Source of the DNA: Microlunatus sp.
GTDB taxonomy: Bacteria > Actinomycetota > Actinomycetes > Propionibacteriales > Propionibacteriaceae
Length of the DNA stretch: 43,042 bases
Direction of reading: 5' to 3'
NCBI GenBank assembly: GCA_030452945.1
Contig: JAKDLH010000002.1
Location: 1-43,042, forward strand
Below the pieces are notes generated by a model. That model was not told where the DNA came from. It did not search any database and saw only the letters and a program-made list of their open reading frames with translations. Made by a program: the position numbers and the translations under genes. Shown here piece after piece: positions 25,017-32,723 of the stretch. Numbering within the stretch: the stretch's first letter is position 1; every line of letters begins with the position of its first letter.

Positions 25017-26510
25017 TCACGACGATGCTGTGGTGCTGTCCTGGCTGTCGCCGTCCTGCTCAGCGTCGGCCACGGTCAGGGGCATGGCGATGTCTTCCAG
25101 GGTCGCTCGTTCGGCTTTGACACCGAAGAAGATCTCGACGACTCCGGCCAGGGCCATCACCGCGGCGCCGATGAAGAAGGCGATCGAGACCAGGCCCCGG
25201 TCGCCGGATTCAATCAGATCGCCGAACAGCAGCGGGCCGCTGATGCCGCCGACGGCGGTGCCGATGGCGTAGAAGAATGCGATCGCGAGGGCTCTGGTCT
25301 CCATCGGGAAGATCTCGCTGACCGTGAGGTATGCCGCGCTGGCGCCGGCGGAAGCCACGAAGAAGCACGTCATCAGCACGGCCATGAACAGAGCCAAGCT
25401 GTCGGATCCGGACAACAAGATGATGGCCAACGCCACCGCGATCACGGCTGATCCCAGGTAGGTGCCCGAGATCATCGGTTTACGGCCGACTGAGTCGAAC
25501 AAGTGGCCGAGCAGCACCGGCCCGGCGAAGTTCGAGACGGCCCACAGTGCGATAAACCAGGGCACGGTGCCGGAGGAGACGCCGTAGAAGCTGGTCAACA
25601 GCGTGCCCAGATTGAACGTGACTCCGTTGTAGAGAAAGGCCTGGCCCACGAACAGGGCAAACCCCAGGATGGCCCGCTTCGGGTAGAGCTTGACCGCGAC
25701 CTTGGCGATCTCCCGGAACGGGATGGCTTTGCGCTGCCGCACCGTCAGCGATCCCTCCGCTTTCGGTAGCTCCTCACCGGTGTCCTGCTCTATCGACTCC
25801 TCGATCCCGCCGACGATCCGCTCAGCTTCCTCCTCCTGGCCGTGGATGAACAACCAGCGCGGGCTCTCGGGCACGTTTCGGCGCACGAAAAGAACGGCGA
25901 TACCCAGCACGGCACCGATCCCAAAGGCCAGGCGCCAGCCCAGGTCCATGGCGAATAGGTCGGTGTTGAGCAACAGCACCGCACCCAGACCGCCGGCGGC
26001 CGCCCCGAGCCAGTAAGAGCCGTTGATCACGAGGTCGACCCGGCCGCGGACGCGGGCCGGGATCAGCTCGTCGATGGCAGAGTTGATGGCCGCGTACTCC
26101 CCACCGATGCCGGCGCCCGTGAAGAACCGGGTCAGGAAGAAGAACCACGGGGCGAAGGAGAAGGCCGTCGCGATGGTGGCGGCGAGGTAGACGACCAGCG
26201 TGATGATGAACAGCTTCTTGCGCCCGAATCTGTCGGTGAGCTGTCCGAAGAACAACGCGCCCAGGCAAGCACCCGCGATATAGATCGCCCCGGCCAGGCC
26301 GATCTGGGCTGCGTTGATCTCGATGCCGCTGCCGGCTTCGGTGAGGCGTGAAGCGACGCTACCGACCATCGTCACCTCGAGACCGTCCAGCACCCACACG
26401 CCGCCCAGCCCGAAGACGACCCGCCAGTGGAACTTCGACCATGGCAACCGGTCCAAGCGGGCCGGGACCTGCGTGGTGATGGTGCCCAGCTGGATGTCGT
26501 CTGCGCTCAC
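25017..26510 (-). CDS. MFS transporter, sugar-porter/metabolite type
   Basis: This is a 497-residue transporter with 12 predicted helices. The motif GQLTDRFGRKKLF in the loop between helices 2 and 3, PESPRWLF before the central loop (about 205-212), and a second copy GHLFDSVGRKPM after helix 8 identify the major facilitator family, closest to the sugar/organic acid porter group. The GTG at 26,510 overlaps the stop of the preceding gene by GTGA and is preferred; a GTG 13 codons upstream lies inside that gene. The C-terminus is acidic and Ser-rich (DAEQDGDSQDS). Substrate unknown. It would be transcribed from the promoter of the upstream small gene. Confidence 0.88.
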   Translation of the reverse strand: MSADDIQLGTITTQVPARLDRLPWSKFHWRVVFGLGGVWVLDGLEVTMVGSVASRLTEAGSGIEINAAQIGLAGAIYIAGACLGALFFGQLTDRFGRKKLFIITLVVYLAATIATAFSFAPWFFFLTRFFTGAGIGGEYAAINSAIDELIPARVRGRVDLVINGSYWLGAAAGGLGAVLLLNTDLFAMDLGWRLAFGIGAVLGIAVLFVRRNVPESPRWLFIHGQEEEAERIVGGIEESIEQDTGEELPKAEGSLTVRQRKAIPFREIAKVAVKLYPKRAILGFALFVGQAFLYNGVTFNLGTLLTSFYGVSSGTVPWFIALWAVSNFAGPVLLGHLFDSVGRKPMISGTYLGSAVIAVALAIILLSGSDSLALFMAVLMTCFFVASAGASAAYLTVSEIFPMETRALAIAFFYAIGTAVGGISGPLLFGDLIESGDRGLVSIAFFIGAAVMALAGVVEIFFGVKAERATLEDIAMPLTVADAEQDGDSQDSTTASS

Positions 26511-26839
26511 GATGGCGCCCCGTCCTTCCAGTCCTTGATCGTTCGCCACAGTCGCAGCGGCAGCAAGCCGATCAGGGGAGCCCTGCGCCCGAGATCGCTG
26601 GAGTCACGCCGGTCGAACGCCCGGGCGTACCGCGCTGCGTCCTCCGCGCTGGAGTAAGTCTTGTCGCCGCCAGCGCCGCATCCGCGGCGGCACTCCCACC
26701 GCATGAGTGCTCCGTCCGCGCTGAAGCCGTAGTCGTGACCGAAGACCTTGCACCCCAACCGTTGTGCTTGATCGTGGTTGCGGTCCAACGGGTCGCGCAT
26801 CTGCTGGCGGGCCGGTCCGACCCCATCTCGGCTGTTCAT
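26507..26839 (-). CDS. Small Cys-containing protein (possible zinc ribbon), 110 aa
   Basis: The central part reads GCKVFGHDYGFSADGALMRWECRRGCGAGG, with Cys and His spacing (C-x4-H and C-x3-C) that could hold a metal, then KTYSSAEDAARYARAFDRRD and LIGLLPLRLWRTIKD. Similar short proteins are widespread in actinobacteria without known function. The start is uncertain: ATG at 26,839 has an AGGGGCG site, and ATG at 26,857 is also possible. It shares a GTGA overlap with the MFS gene and has a SigF-type promoter about 160 bases upstream. Confidence 0.7.
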   Translation of the reverse strand: MNSRDGVGPARQQMRDPLDRNHDQAQRLGCKVFGHDYGFSADGALMRWECRRGCGAGGDKTYSSAEDAARYARAFDRRDSSDLGRRAPLIGLLPLRLWRTIKDWKDGAPS

Positions 26840-26999
26840 CACGTTCGCCCCTGTCATGTCCGGTCCCGGGTGCGATGCGTCCCCGCTGGGCGGTCGCACT
26901 CGGGTCCTACCGTCGAAGATCTCTATCCGTGGTCTCCGCTCTTGCCCGTCGGGAGTCTCAGAAAAGTTTGTCTGTTGCGAGACTCACGACGGGAGTTGC

Positions 27000-27024
27000 T
27001 TACCCGGTCGCATCCTCCGCAAAC
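27000..27024 (-). promoter_or_regulatory. SigB/SigF-type promoter for the small protein-MFS operon
   Basis: Read on the minus strand: GTTT, 15 bases, GGGTAA. It points towards the genes at 26,839 and 26,510, with an untranslated leader of about 150 bases. It lies almost back to back with a similar plus-strand element at 27,028. Confidence 0.6.
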
Positions 27025-27027
27025 GAG

Positions 27028-27052
27028 GTTTTACCGGCTGAATTGTGGGTGG
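27028..27052 (+). promoter_or_regulatory. Weaker SigB/SigF-like promoter towards the lipoprotein gene
   Basis: The sequence shows GTTT, 15 bases, GGGTGG. The -35 and spacing fit, while the -10 deviates at position five. It is divergent from the better match at 27,000-27,024 and about 110 bases before the lipoprotein ATG. Confidence 0.35.
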
Positions 27053-27162
27053 CTGGCGAGGCGCGGGCAACCCGGCCGAGTCGGAGCACTGAGGCCGGCG
27101 GCAAGCCCGTCCGCTACGATCAAACCCACAAAACCCGTGACGCGCAGGAGGTGCCAGAACCC

Positions 27163-27606
27163 ATGGCTCATGATGCTTCGAGCGCCGTGGCCGGACCCTC
27201 GCGGGTCGCTCTTCGTGCCGTTGCGTTGACCATGATGCTGCTGGGAGCGTGGCTGCTTTCCGGCTGCGGCACGACCGGGCCGGTGGGACCGGCCCCGGGC
27301 AGCACGGCAGAACCGGAGTCGGCCAGCCCCTCCTTTGATGGGGTGAAGATCGAGATCTTCATTGACGCCCAGTCGGTGACCCCGGTCGACAAGCAGATGC
27401 AGATTGCGACGGGTCGCCCGGTGATGCTGGTGATTCGCACCGACCACGACGTAACTCTCCACCTGAAGGGCCCCGAGCTGGACCGGTCCGTCTACGTCGA
27501 ACCACTGTCTGTCATCAATTCGGCGTTCGTGGTCGACCAGCCTGGCACCGTGACGATCACCTGTGAGGATCCGGTGGCGACGATCGCCACTCTCACCGTT
27601 GCCTGA
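27163..27606 (+). CDS. Lipoprotein with cupredoxin-like domain
   Basis: This 147-residue protein has a lipoprotein signal: basic n-region, hydrophobic AVALTMMLLGAWLL and lipobox LSGC with the lipidated Cys at 35. After a Pro/Ser-rich linker, the domain from about 57 (VKIEIFIDAQSVTPVDKQMQI, PVMLVIRTDHDVTLHLKG, AFVVDQPGTVTITCEDP) has the beta-strand pattern of cupredoxin-like proteins. The usual Cys/His/Met copper set is not evident. It would sit on the outer face of the cytoplasmic membrane. AGGAGG precedes the ATG at 11 bases. Function unknown; a metal- or ligand-binding role is a guess from the fold. Confidence 0.78.
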   Translation: MAHDASSAVAGPSRVALRAVALTMMLLGAWLLSGCGTTGPVGPAPGSTAEPESASPSFDGVKIEIFIDAQSVTPVDKQMQIATGRPVMLVIRTDHDVTLHLKGPELDRSVYVEPLSVINSAFVVDQPGTVTITCEDPVATIATLTVA

Positions 27607-27686
27607 CCGATGTCGCCGGGCACCTGCCTGGCGGGCGGGTTCAAGCCAGCGATGTTGCTGACCGGAGTAGAGCCGGGAACTCGCGT

Positions 27687-27712
27687 GTTTGCGGTCCTGG
27701 TCGCCGGGGTAA
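27687..27712 (+). promoter_or_regulatory. SigB/SigF-type promoter for the Holin-X gene
   Basis: GTTT, 16 bases, GGGTAA on the plus strand, about 150 bases before the ATG at 27,861. The rest of the gap 27,607-27,860 shows only an imperfect small hairpin near 27,615-27,632 that might end the lipoprotein transcript. Confidence 0.6.
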
Positions 27713-27860
27713 TGACCACGACGACGTAATCCGGGACGACGTACTTGACCACGCGTGAGTGAGTGACTGCTGTCGGGTCGGCCCAGACTCCGGTCCGTGG
27801 CCGGCATCGTGGCGACGGCGGGATCGCCTCTGTCAAATGCTCAGATCAGGAGGAGGAAGG

Positions 27861-28250
27861 ATGATCGACCAGACAACCGGGGAGACCGGCGCATCACAGC
27901 CATCGGGCAGGGACGGCGATCCCGGCAGCGGTACGAGCGAGTTGCTCAGCGCCCTAGGTCAAGATCTGCGAGCAGTCCTGCAGGAGGAACTGGACCGGCT
28001 GCGCGGTGAACTCGGTGACAGTCTGCGCGACGGCAGGCGGGCCGCACTGCTGTTCGGTGGGGCGGCCGTGCTCGGCGCGTTGGCCACCGGAACGTCGGCC
28101 GCCTTGGTGCTGCGGGCGTTGAGCAGCTTTCTGCCGCGTCCTCTGGCTGCTTTGGTGGCGACCGGGATGTACGGCGTAGGTGCGGCCGTGCTGGCGAGGC
28201 AAGCGGTAGCGGAGGTTCGCCGCGCTCAGCAGTCGTTACCCAGCCGCTGA
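27861..28250 (+). CDS. Actinobacterial Holin-X/phage-holin-like membrane protein
   Basis: This 129-residue protein matches the Holin-X (Phage_holin_3_6, PF07332) type: an N-terminal hydrophilic part, an amphipathic stretch LLSALGQDLRAVLQEELDRLRGEL, then two membrane helices (about 66-88 and 95-113) and a basic end. Despite the name these are chromosomal envelope proteins in actinobacteria, not lysis proteins; their role is unknown. AGGAGGAGGAAGG directly precedes the ATG. No phage genes are near. The SigF-type promoter upstream suggests stress expression. Confidence 0.82.
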   Translation: MIDQTTGETGASQPSGRDGDPGSGTSELLSALGQDLRAVLQEELDRLRGELGDSLRDGRRAALLFGGAAVLGALATGTSAALVLRALSSFLPRPLAALVATGMYGVGAAVLARQAVAEVRRAQQSLPSR

Positions 28251-28321
28251 GTCTGCTCGTCGGAGAGGCGGGCGCAGGTTCGGACCGCAGGTGAAGTCGC
28301 GACCGTGAGGGGACCTGAACG

Positions 28322-28891
28322 ATGCAATGGGTGACGATTTCCTGGTTAGGTGCGGTCGCCGTCGTCGCCAAGGCCGTGTTGATGTACGCGACGGCGCTCA
28401 TCGGCCTGCGGCTCGGACAGCGACGCACTGTTGCGCAGTTCACCATCATCGACTTCGTCGCCGCGGTGTCCGTGGGCGCGATCGTCGCCCGCACCGCTGT
28501 CGCCCAGGATCAGTCCTGGGAGGCCGGAGTGATCGCCTTGGTCGCGATCCTGGCCGCGCATCAACTGGTCAGCAAGCTGCGCTTTCAGCCGTTGTTCACC
28601 CACTTGACCGATCATCGTGTTCGCATCCTGGTGGCGAACGGACAATTGCAGCGACGTGAACTCAGCCGGACCGGAGTCACCGAGACGGACCTGTTCGCCG
28701 AACTCCGGCTGCGCGGAGTCTTCGACCTGGCCGCCGTGCACTTCGTACTGTACGAAACCAAAGGCGGGCTGACCGTCGTCTCCGGCGACGATCCCGCCGA
28801 CGCGCCGCTGGTTCTCGCTGGTCTGGCCGAGGCGCGGGCGCTTCCGGCACCCCTTCCAGATTCGAGCCGACGACCTCGCCGGGATCGCTGA
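28322..28891 (+). CDS. DUF421 (YetF-like) membrane protein
   Basis: This is a 189-residue protein with three N-terminal helices (about 8-30, 38-58, 64-82), with RTVAQFTIIDFVAAVSVGAIVARTA in the second, and a C-terminal cytoplasmic domain with RVRILVANGQLQRRELSRTGVTETDLFAELRLRGV and ETKGGLTVV. This is the DUF421/YetF fold. Function is unknown, although related proteins are linked to spore or stress physiology in Bacillus. A GAGGGGACC site precedes the ATG. It follows Holin-X by 71 bases and may share its promoter. Confidence 0.88.
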   Translation: MQWVTISWLGAVAVVAKAVLMYATALIGLRLGQRRTVAQFTIIDFVAAVSVGAIVARTAVAQDQSWEAGVIALVAILAAHQLVSKLRFQPLFTHLTDHRVRILVANGQLQRRELSRTGVTETDLFAELRLRGVFDLAAVHFVLYETKGGLTVVSGDDPADAPLVLAGLAEARALPAPLPDSSRRPRRDR

Positions 28892-28972
28892 GATGGTAGA
28901 TGACCCCGCGGCTGCGGTCCTCGGCCCAGTCCTGCACCACGTAGTCGTAGCGGTGGCCGGTGCTCTGCTGCC

Positions 28973-29773
28973 TCAGATCGTGGCGACCGAGCCCGAGTCG
29001 ACTCGGTAATTGGAGCCGTTGACGAAGCTGGCCCGGTCCGAACACAAAAAGGCGATCACGCTTGCGACCTCCTCCGGCTCACCACGACGCTTGAGTTCCA
29101 TGTACGGCCGTTCTTCGTCAAGGAAACTTTCGATCGCTTCGTCGACGGTGCTGTCGCGCTGGCCGGCACGCTTCTCCATCATGGCGTCGGTCATCGGGGT
29201 GTGGATGAACGCCGGGGAGACGGTGTTGATCAGCAGTCCCTCTTTGGCGTAGCTGCGCGACAGTCCCTTCGCCATGGCCAACACGCCGGCCTTGGCCGCG
29301 CAATAGGGGAGCTCATTGTCGTACGGCTGCAGCGCGTCTTCACTGCACAGATAGACAATTCGTCCCCAGCCGCCCCTGCGTAGGGCAGGCAGGAACGCCT
29401 GGGTGAGCCGGACCGGCCCCAACAGGTCAACCTCGATCGTGTTGACCCAGCCCTCGTCGTCGATCTCGTGGAACAGACCCTGGGCGCCGGTGATGCCGGA
29501 GGACTGGACCAAAATGTCGATGTCGCCCACCGCGGCTTCGGTTTGCTCCCGTAGCCGCGCTACCGAGTCGACATCGGAGACGTCGGCGGCGAACGCGAAG
29601 AGTTTCCCGTCGGCTGCGCGCAACTCCTCGGCCGCCCTGTTCAGCTTCTGCTGGTCCAGATCGGAGAGCACCACGATGGCGTCCTCGGCCAGCAATAACC
29701 GCGCCGTCTCCGACCCGATGCCGCCAGCGCCGCCGGTCACCAGCGCGACTTTATCCTTGATGCCGAGGTCCAT
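28973..29773 (-). CDS. Short-chain dehydrogenase/reductase (classical, 266 aa)
   Basis: This is a standard-length classical SDR: TGGAGGIG at 14-21, Asp in LSDLDQQ near 39 suggesting NAD preference, QSSG instead of NNAG near 91, catalytic Ser in LCSED, and YCAAK with Tyr/Lys near 158-162. The C-terminus FLCSDRASFVNGSNYRVDSGS is typical of 3-oxoacyl reductase-like members. Unlike the other SDRs here it has no extra tail. It is divergent from a broken alpha/beta hydrolase, and its promoter region shares an element with the SDR at 3,061. Substrate unknown. Confidence 0.9.
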   Translation of the reverse strand: MDLGIKDKVALVTGGAGGIGSETARLLLAEDAIVVLSDLDQQKLNRAAEELRAADGKLFAFAADVSDVDSVARLREQTEAAVGDIDILVQSSGITGAQGLFHEIDDEGWVNTIEVDLLGPVRLTQAFLPALRRGGWGRIVYLCSEDALQPYDNELPYCAAKAGVLAMAKGLSRSYAKEGLLINTVSPAFIHTPMTDAMMEKRAGQRDSTVDEAIESFLDEERPYMELKRRGEPEEVASVIAFLCSDRASFVNGSNYRVDSGSVATI

Positions 29774-29796
29774 GAGTGTCCTATTCGACGTCCAGT

Positions 29797-29820
29797 CGTG
29801 GTTCTAAGATACAACGTAAA
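29797..29820. promoter_or_regulatory. Element similar to that at 4,080-4,099, upstream of an SDR gene
   Basis: On the minus strand it reads TTTACGTTGTA, then TCTT, then AGAACCACG. The element at 4,080-4,099 reads TTTACGACGTA followed directly by AGAACCACG. Both lie 11-24 bases upstream of an SDR start codon in a divergent spacer. A shared operator or promoter is the simplest reading. Confidence 0.4.
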
Positions 29821-29867
29821 GTCATTCTGGAACCGGCCGGGGTGTGCGCCGACAGCAAAGGACAGGC

Positions 29868-30716
29868 ATGCCGACCTTCTTGACCGGAGACGGGGTCGAA
29901 CTGAGCTTCGACGACACCGGTGAGGGTCCACCGCTCGTTCTCCTGCACGGTTGGGGGTTCAGCCACCGGTTCTTCGACGGCGTCGCCTCCCGTCTCGCTC
30001 GTCGCTGCCGCGTGGTGGCGCTTGACCTACGGGGGCACGGTGACTCCGGCGTCCCGCCGTATCAGCCGCGGGTGGCGCGGATGGGGGCGGACCTGCGCGA
30101 GTTGATCAATGACCTTGATCTCGACGAGACGATCGTGCTCGGCTGGTCGCTTGGCGCGGCAGTGGCCTGGAGCATGCTGGAGAACTTCGGTCGGCAACGC
30201 ATCGCCGGCGGGATCTTCTGCAGCCAAGTACCGTGACAGTACCTGGCCGAAGACTGGCCCTGGCATCACGCCCAATGCTTCGATGACGTCGGTCTCGCCC
30301 GATTTCAGGGCCGAGTCAGCCACGAGTTCGACACCATGATCAACCAGCAGGTCGATGAGATCTGCGCTACCCCGGTCAGCGCAACCGACAGGGAGCTTTT
30401 CGTCACGGAGATGGCGAAGTGCGGGGCAGACGTGCGTAACGCGATCATGGCCGACCACACCCGACACGACTGGCGCGACTTCCTGCAGCAACTGCGGTTG
30501 CCTTGCTTGATCATGGCAGGCCAACAGGATCAGGCCTACGACTGGCGTGGCACCGCCTGGATCGGTGAGCACGTCCGGGGAGCGCAGACCGTACTGTTCC
30601 CCGACAGCGCCCACGCGATCTTCCACGACGAGCCGGACCGCTTCGTCTCCTCGGTGCTGAACTTCGTCGAACACGTCACCTCGACACCGACGGGATCGGC
30701 TCGACCGGCCCCCTAG
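29868..30716 (+). pseudogene. Alpha/beta hydrolase gene interrupted by an in-frame TGA
   Basis: ATG 29,868 (AAAGGA site) opens an alpha/beta hydrolase with LVLLHGWGFSHRFFD, LRGHGDSG and the nucleophile elbow GWSLG (Ser94). A TGA at 30,234-30,236 (codon 123) interrupts it, after which the same frame continues without break to 30,716: QYLAEDWPWHHAQCFDD, LIMAGQQDQAYDW with the acid region, and DSAHAIFHDEPDRF with the catalytic His. The codon in context (P-stop-Q) fits an Arg CGA changed to TGA. Read through, the protein would be a normal 282 residues, close to the non-heme haloperoxidase/esterase group. Either a recent nonsense mutation or a base error; there is no sign of selenocysteine machinery. 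Confidence 0.8.
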
Positions 30717-30720
30717 GCAA

Positions 30721-31380
30721 CTAGCCCGTTGACCGCCCGCTCCAGTCCAGGACGAAGCCGCCAGAACGCACTGCTCGTCGAAACAGTCGGTAGGAGACGA
30801 ACAGACCCACGAGGAACACCGGCACCGACAACGCGGTGGCCAGTGGCACGGCCACGGTGGTCGAACTGGTCAGCAGTAACACCAGCGTCACGGTGGCGTT
30901 GACGGTCAGCACGCCGGCCCAGACCAAGGAGATGTGCGTGAAGAACCGGCGAATCACCGCGGCCGCGAGGAAGTCGTCGGGCAAGGGAACGAAGTCGGCC
31001 GTCAGCCGCTCGATCAGCGGCATTCGCCAGCCGGACGTGACGAGCAGCACCAGCCCGAACACGTACGTGGCCAAAGTCGGCTGCAGATAGAACACGACGG
31101 CTGATCCCGCGGTGGCGGTCAAGCCGATCTGCACTGCGGCCAGCCCGGTCGTGGCCAGCAGCAGCGTCGACGGTCGACCACCTCGCACCAGGTGGACGGT
31201 GACGGCGAGCACCACCCAGCCGGCTGCCGACAGCAGACCAGGCCACAGACCGAAGAGCTCATCGACAGCGTAGAACACGGCCAACGGGATCAGCACCGCC
31301 TCGGTGAGGTGCAGGACGACCCGACGGGCCAGGGCGGCCGGCGCGGGCATCGCCACCACCTGTCGGCCGGGTTCGGTCAC
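30721..31380 (-). CDS. VC0807-like integral membrane protein
   Basis: This is a 219-residue protein with about six hydrophobic segments arranged in pairs (near 22-40, 46-64, 72-92, 98-118, 150-172 and 178-198). Motifs such as FGLWPGLLSAAGWVVLAVTVHLVRG and YVFGLVLLVTSGWRMPLIERL suggest the VC0807-like family, related to proteins annotated as intracellular septation protein A-like; function unknown. The GTG at 31,380 overlaps the AI-2E gene stop by GTGA; an ATG at 31,350 with AGGTGG upstream is an alternative that would remove ten residues. It converges on the broken hydrolase with a four-base gap. Confidence 0.72.
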   Translation of the reverse strand: MTEPGRQVVAMPAPAALARRVVLHLTEAVLIPLAVFYAVDELFGLWPGLLSAAGWVVLAVTVHLVRGGRPSTLLLATTGLAAVQIGLTATAGSAVVFYLQPTLATYVFGLVLLVTSGWRMPLIERLTADFVPLPDDFLAAAVIRRFFTHISLVWAGVLTVNATVTLVLLLTSSTTVAVPLATALSVPVFLVGLFVSYRLFRRAVRSGGFVLDWSGRSTG

Positions 31381-32480
31381 GAGTCGGACGCCGAGGGCCG
31401 TTGCAGGCGGGACCGTAGCCACTCCCACAACCGCGACAGCCGGGACGGCTGCACCGTGGGGACCGCTGACGGTCGCCCGTTGATCGGGCCCCACGCCGCC
31501 CGCAGCGCCGCCGTCGTGGGCACGGCCAGCAACGCCCCGGCGACTCCGGCCAAGAAGGTTCCCAGCGTCAGTACCAAGATGATCGCCAGCGGATGCAGCC
31601 GGACGTAGCGGCCGACGATGAACGGCTGGAGCACGTGGGCCTCCAGCTCGTTCTCGATCAACAAGGCGGCCAAGACGATGACCGCAGCCACCAGCCCTTT
31701 GGTGCCCAAGGTGATGATCACCGCAATGGCGCCGGCCACGAAGGCCCCCACCAGCGGTATGAAGCTGCCCAGGAAGACGAGCAGGGCCAGTGGGACGTAT
31801 AGCGGCACGCCCAAGAAGAACAACACCGAGCCGATCACCACAGCGTGAATGCAGGCGATGATGAACGTTCCGTGGACGAATCCGGTCCACGCCACCCAGG
31901 CGGCCTGGCCCGCCTCGTGCAGCCGATCGGCCGTCGGCGCCGAGAAGAGGCCGCGCAGCCAGTCCCAGACTCGTTCACCGTCCCAGAGCAGGAAGATCAC
32001 CACGAACAGGCCCAGCAACAGACCCACCACGAAGCGCAGCGTGATTTCGGTGGCGCTGACCACCGTGGTCGTCAGGCCCTGACCCGCCGACATCACCGAG
32101 TCCTGGACCCGCTGGATGAGCTGGTTCACCTGGTCGGAGTCGATCGGCAGGTGCAGCTGCGCCAGCCGCTGCTGTACCGCGTTGATGGAGGCGGAGAACT
32201 GGTCGACCAGCTCCTGGAAGCGGCCGGCCACGCTGAAGCCCGTGAGCACGCCGATGCCGACGATCACCGCCAGCAGGACCAGCACGCTGAGAACCGCGGC
32301 GATTGCTCGAGGGATCCCGAGCCGGCGCAGCCAGGAGTCCAGCGGCGTGAGCAGCGCCACCAGCAGCAGGGCGACCGCGCACGGCACGATGACCACGGCG
32401 ATCAGCGAGAGCAGCCGGGTGCCCAACCAGATGCCCATGCCGATAACGATCAGTCCAAAAACCCAGCACACGACGGCCAC
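31377..32480 (-). CDS. AI-2E family transporter (PerM-like permease)
   Basis: This is a permease of at least 367 residues with about eight membrane helices. It has the central amphipathic region (about 85-130, FSASINAVQQRLAQL) and the C-terminal motifs GVPLYVPLALLVFLGSFIPLVGAFVAG and LENELEAHVLQPFIVGRYVRLHPLAIILVLTLG, typical of the AI-2E/PerM family. Members export small molecules or ions; substrate unknown. The start is unclear: GTG at 32,480 has no ribosome site, while the same frame extends upstream through a plausible N-terminus (VIADEVDPSRGADEPPPDL) to about 32,564 without a start codon. An ATG with GGGAGGT sits at 32,566 in another frame, as if one base were missing. A SigF-type promoter precedes it. 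Confidence 0.85.
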   Translation of the reverse strand: MAVVCWVFGLIVIGMGIWLGTRLLSLIAVVIVPCAVALLLVALLTPLDSWLRRLGIPRAIAAVLSVLVLLAVIVGIGVLTGFSVAGRFQELVDQFSASINAVQQRLAQLHLPIDSDQVNQLIQRVQDSVMSAGQGLTTTVVSATEITLRFVVGLLLGLFVVIFLLWDGERVWDWLRGLFSAPTADRLHEAGQAAWVAWTGFVHGTFIIACIHAVVIGSVLFFLGVPLYVPLALLVFLGSFIPLVGAFVAGAIAVIITLGTKGLVAAVIVLAALLIENELEAHVLQPFIVGRYVRLHPLAIILVLTLGTFLAGVAGALLAVPTTAALRAAWGPINGRPSAVPTVQPSRLSRLWEWLRSRLQRPSASDS

Positions 32481-32589
32481 GAACCGGCGCGGCAGGAGTC
32501 CGGCGATCAGGTCGGGCGGCGGCTCATCGGCTCCACGACTCGGATCGACTTCGTCGGCGATGACATACCTCCCTTCGGCTAACTATTTG

Positions 32590-32615
32590 CTACCCGGACA
32601 GGTCCGGCCCGAAAC
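32590..32615 (-). promoter_or_regulatory. SigB/SigF-type promoter for the AI-2E transporter operon
   Basis: On the minus strand: GTTT, 16 bases, GGGTAG, followed about 15 bases later by the GGGAGGT ribosome site and the ATG at 32,566. The short, well-ordered spacing of promoter, ribosome site and ATG supports both a real promoter and a start near 32,566. Confidence 0.65.
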
Positions 32616-32649
32616 TCCACAAAGGAGTCCGCTATCGCGCGTAAGGTGC

Positions 32650-32673
32650 GTTAACCGACCACAATCTGGGTAG
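32650..32673 (+). promoter_or_regulatory. Possible SigB/SigF-like promoter for the glycosyltransferase-acyltransferase gene
   Basis: GTTA, 14 bases, GGGTAG on the plus strand, 50 bases before the ATG at 32,724. The -10 is good; the -35 has one mismatch and the spacer is one base short. Confidence 0.4.
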
Positions 32674-32723
32674 AACGGGAGTAGCTGGACAGCAGGGGAA
32701 AGGGCCGCGGCCGAGAGGGGACC

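Noticed and set aside
27861-28250. Prophage signal from a holin-like gene
   Set aside because: Holin-X family members are ordinary chromosomal membrane proteins in actinobacteria, and no other phage gene is present.
28860-28975. Minus-strand peptide-like stretch (RYDYVVQDWAEDRSRG) between DUF421 and the SDR
   Set aside because: It looks less biased than most shadow frames, but it is short, has no start in context, overlaps the DUF421 end, and matches no family I know.
30228-30243. Selenocysteine at the TGA in the alpha/beta hydrolase, or the near-palindrome GTACCGTGACAGTAC as an operator
   Set aside because: The family does not use selenocysteine at this place, the P-x-Q context fits Arg, and the palindrome lies inside coding sequence with one mismatch; coincidence is likely.
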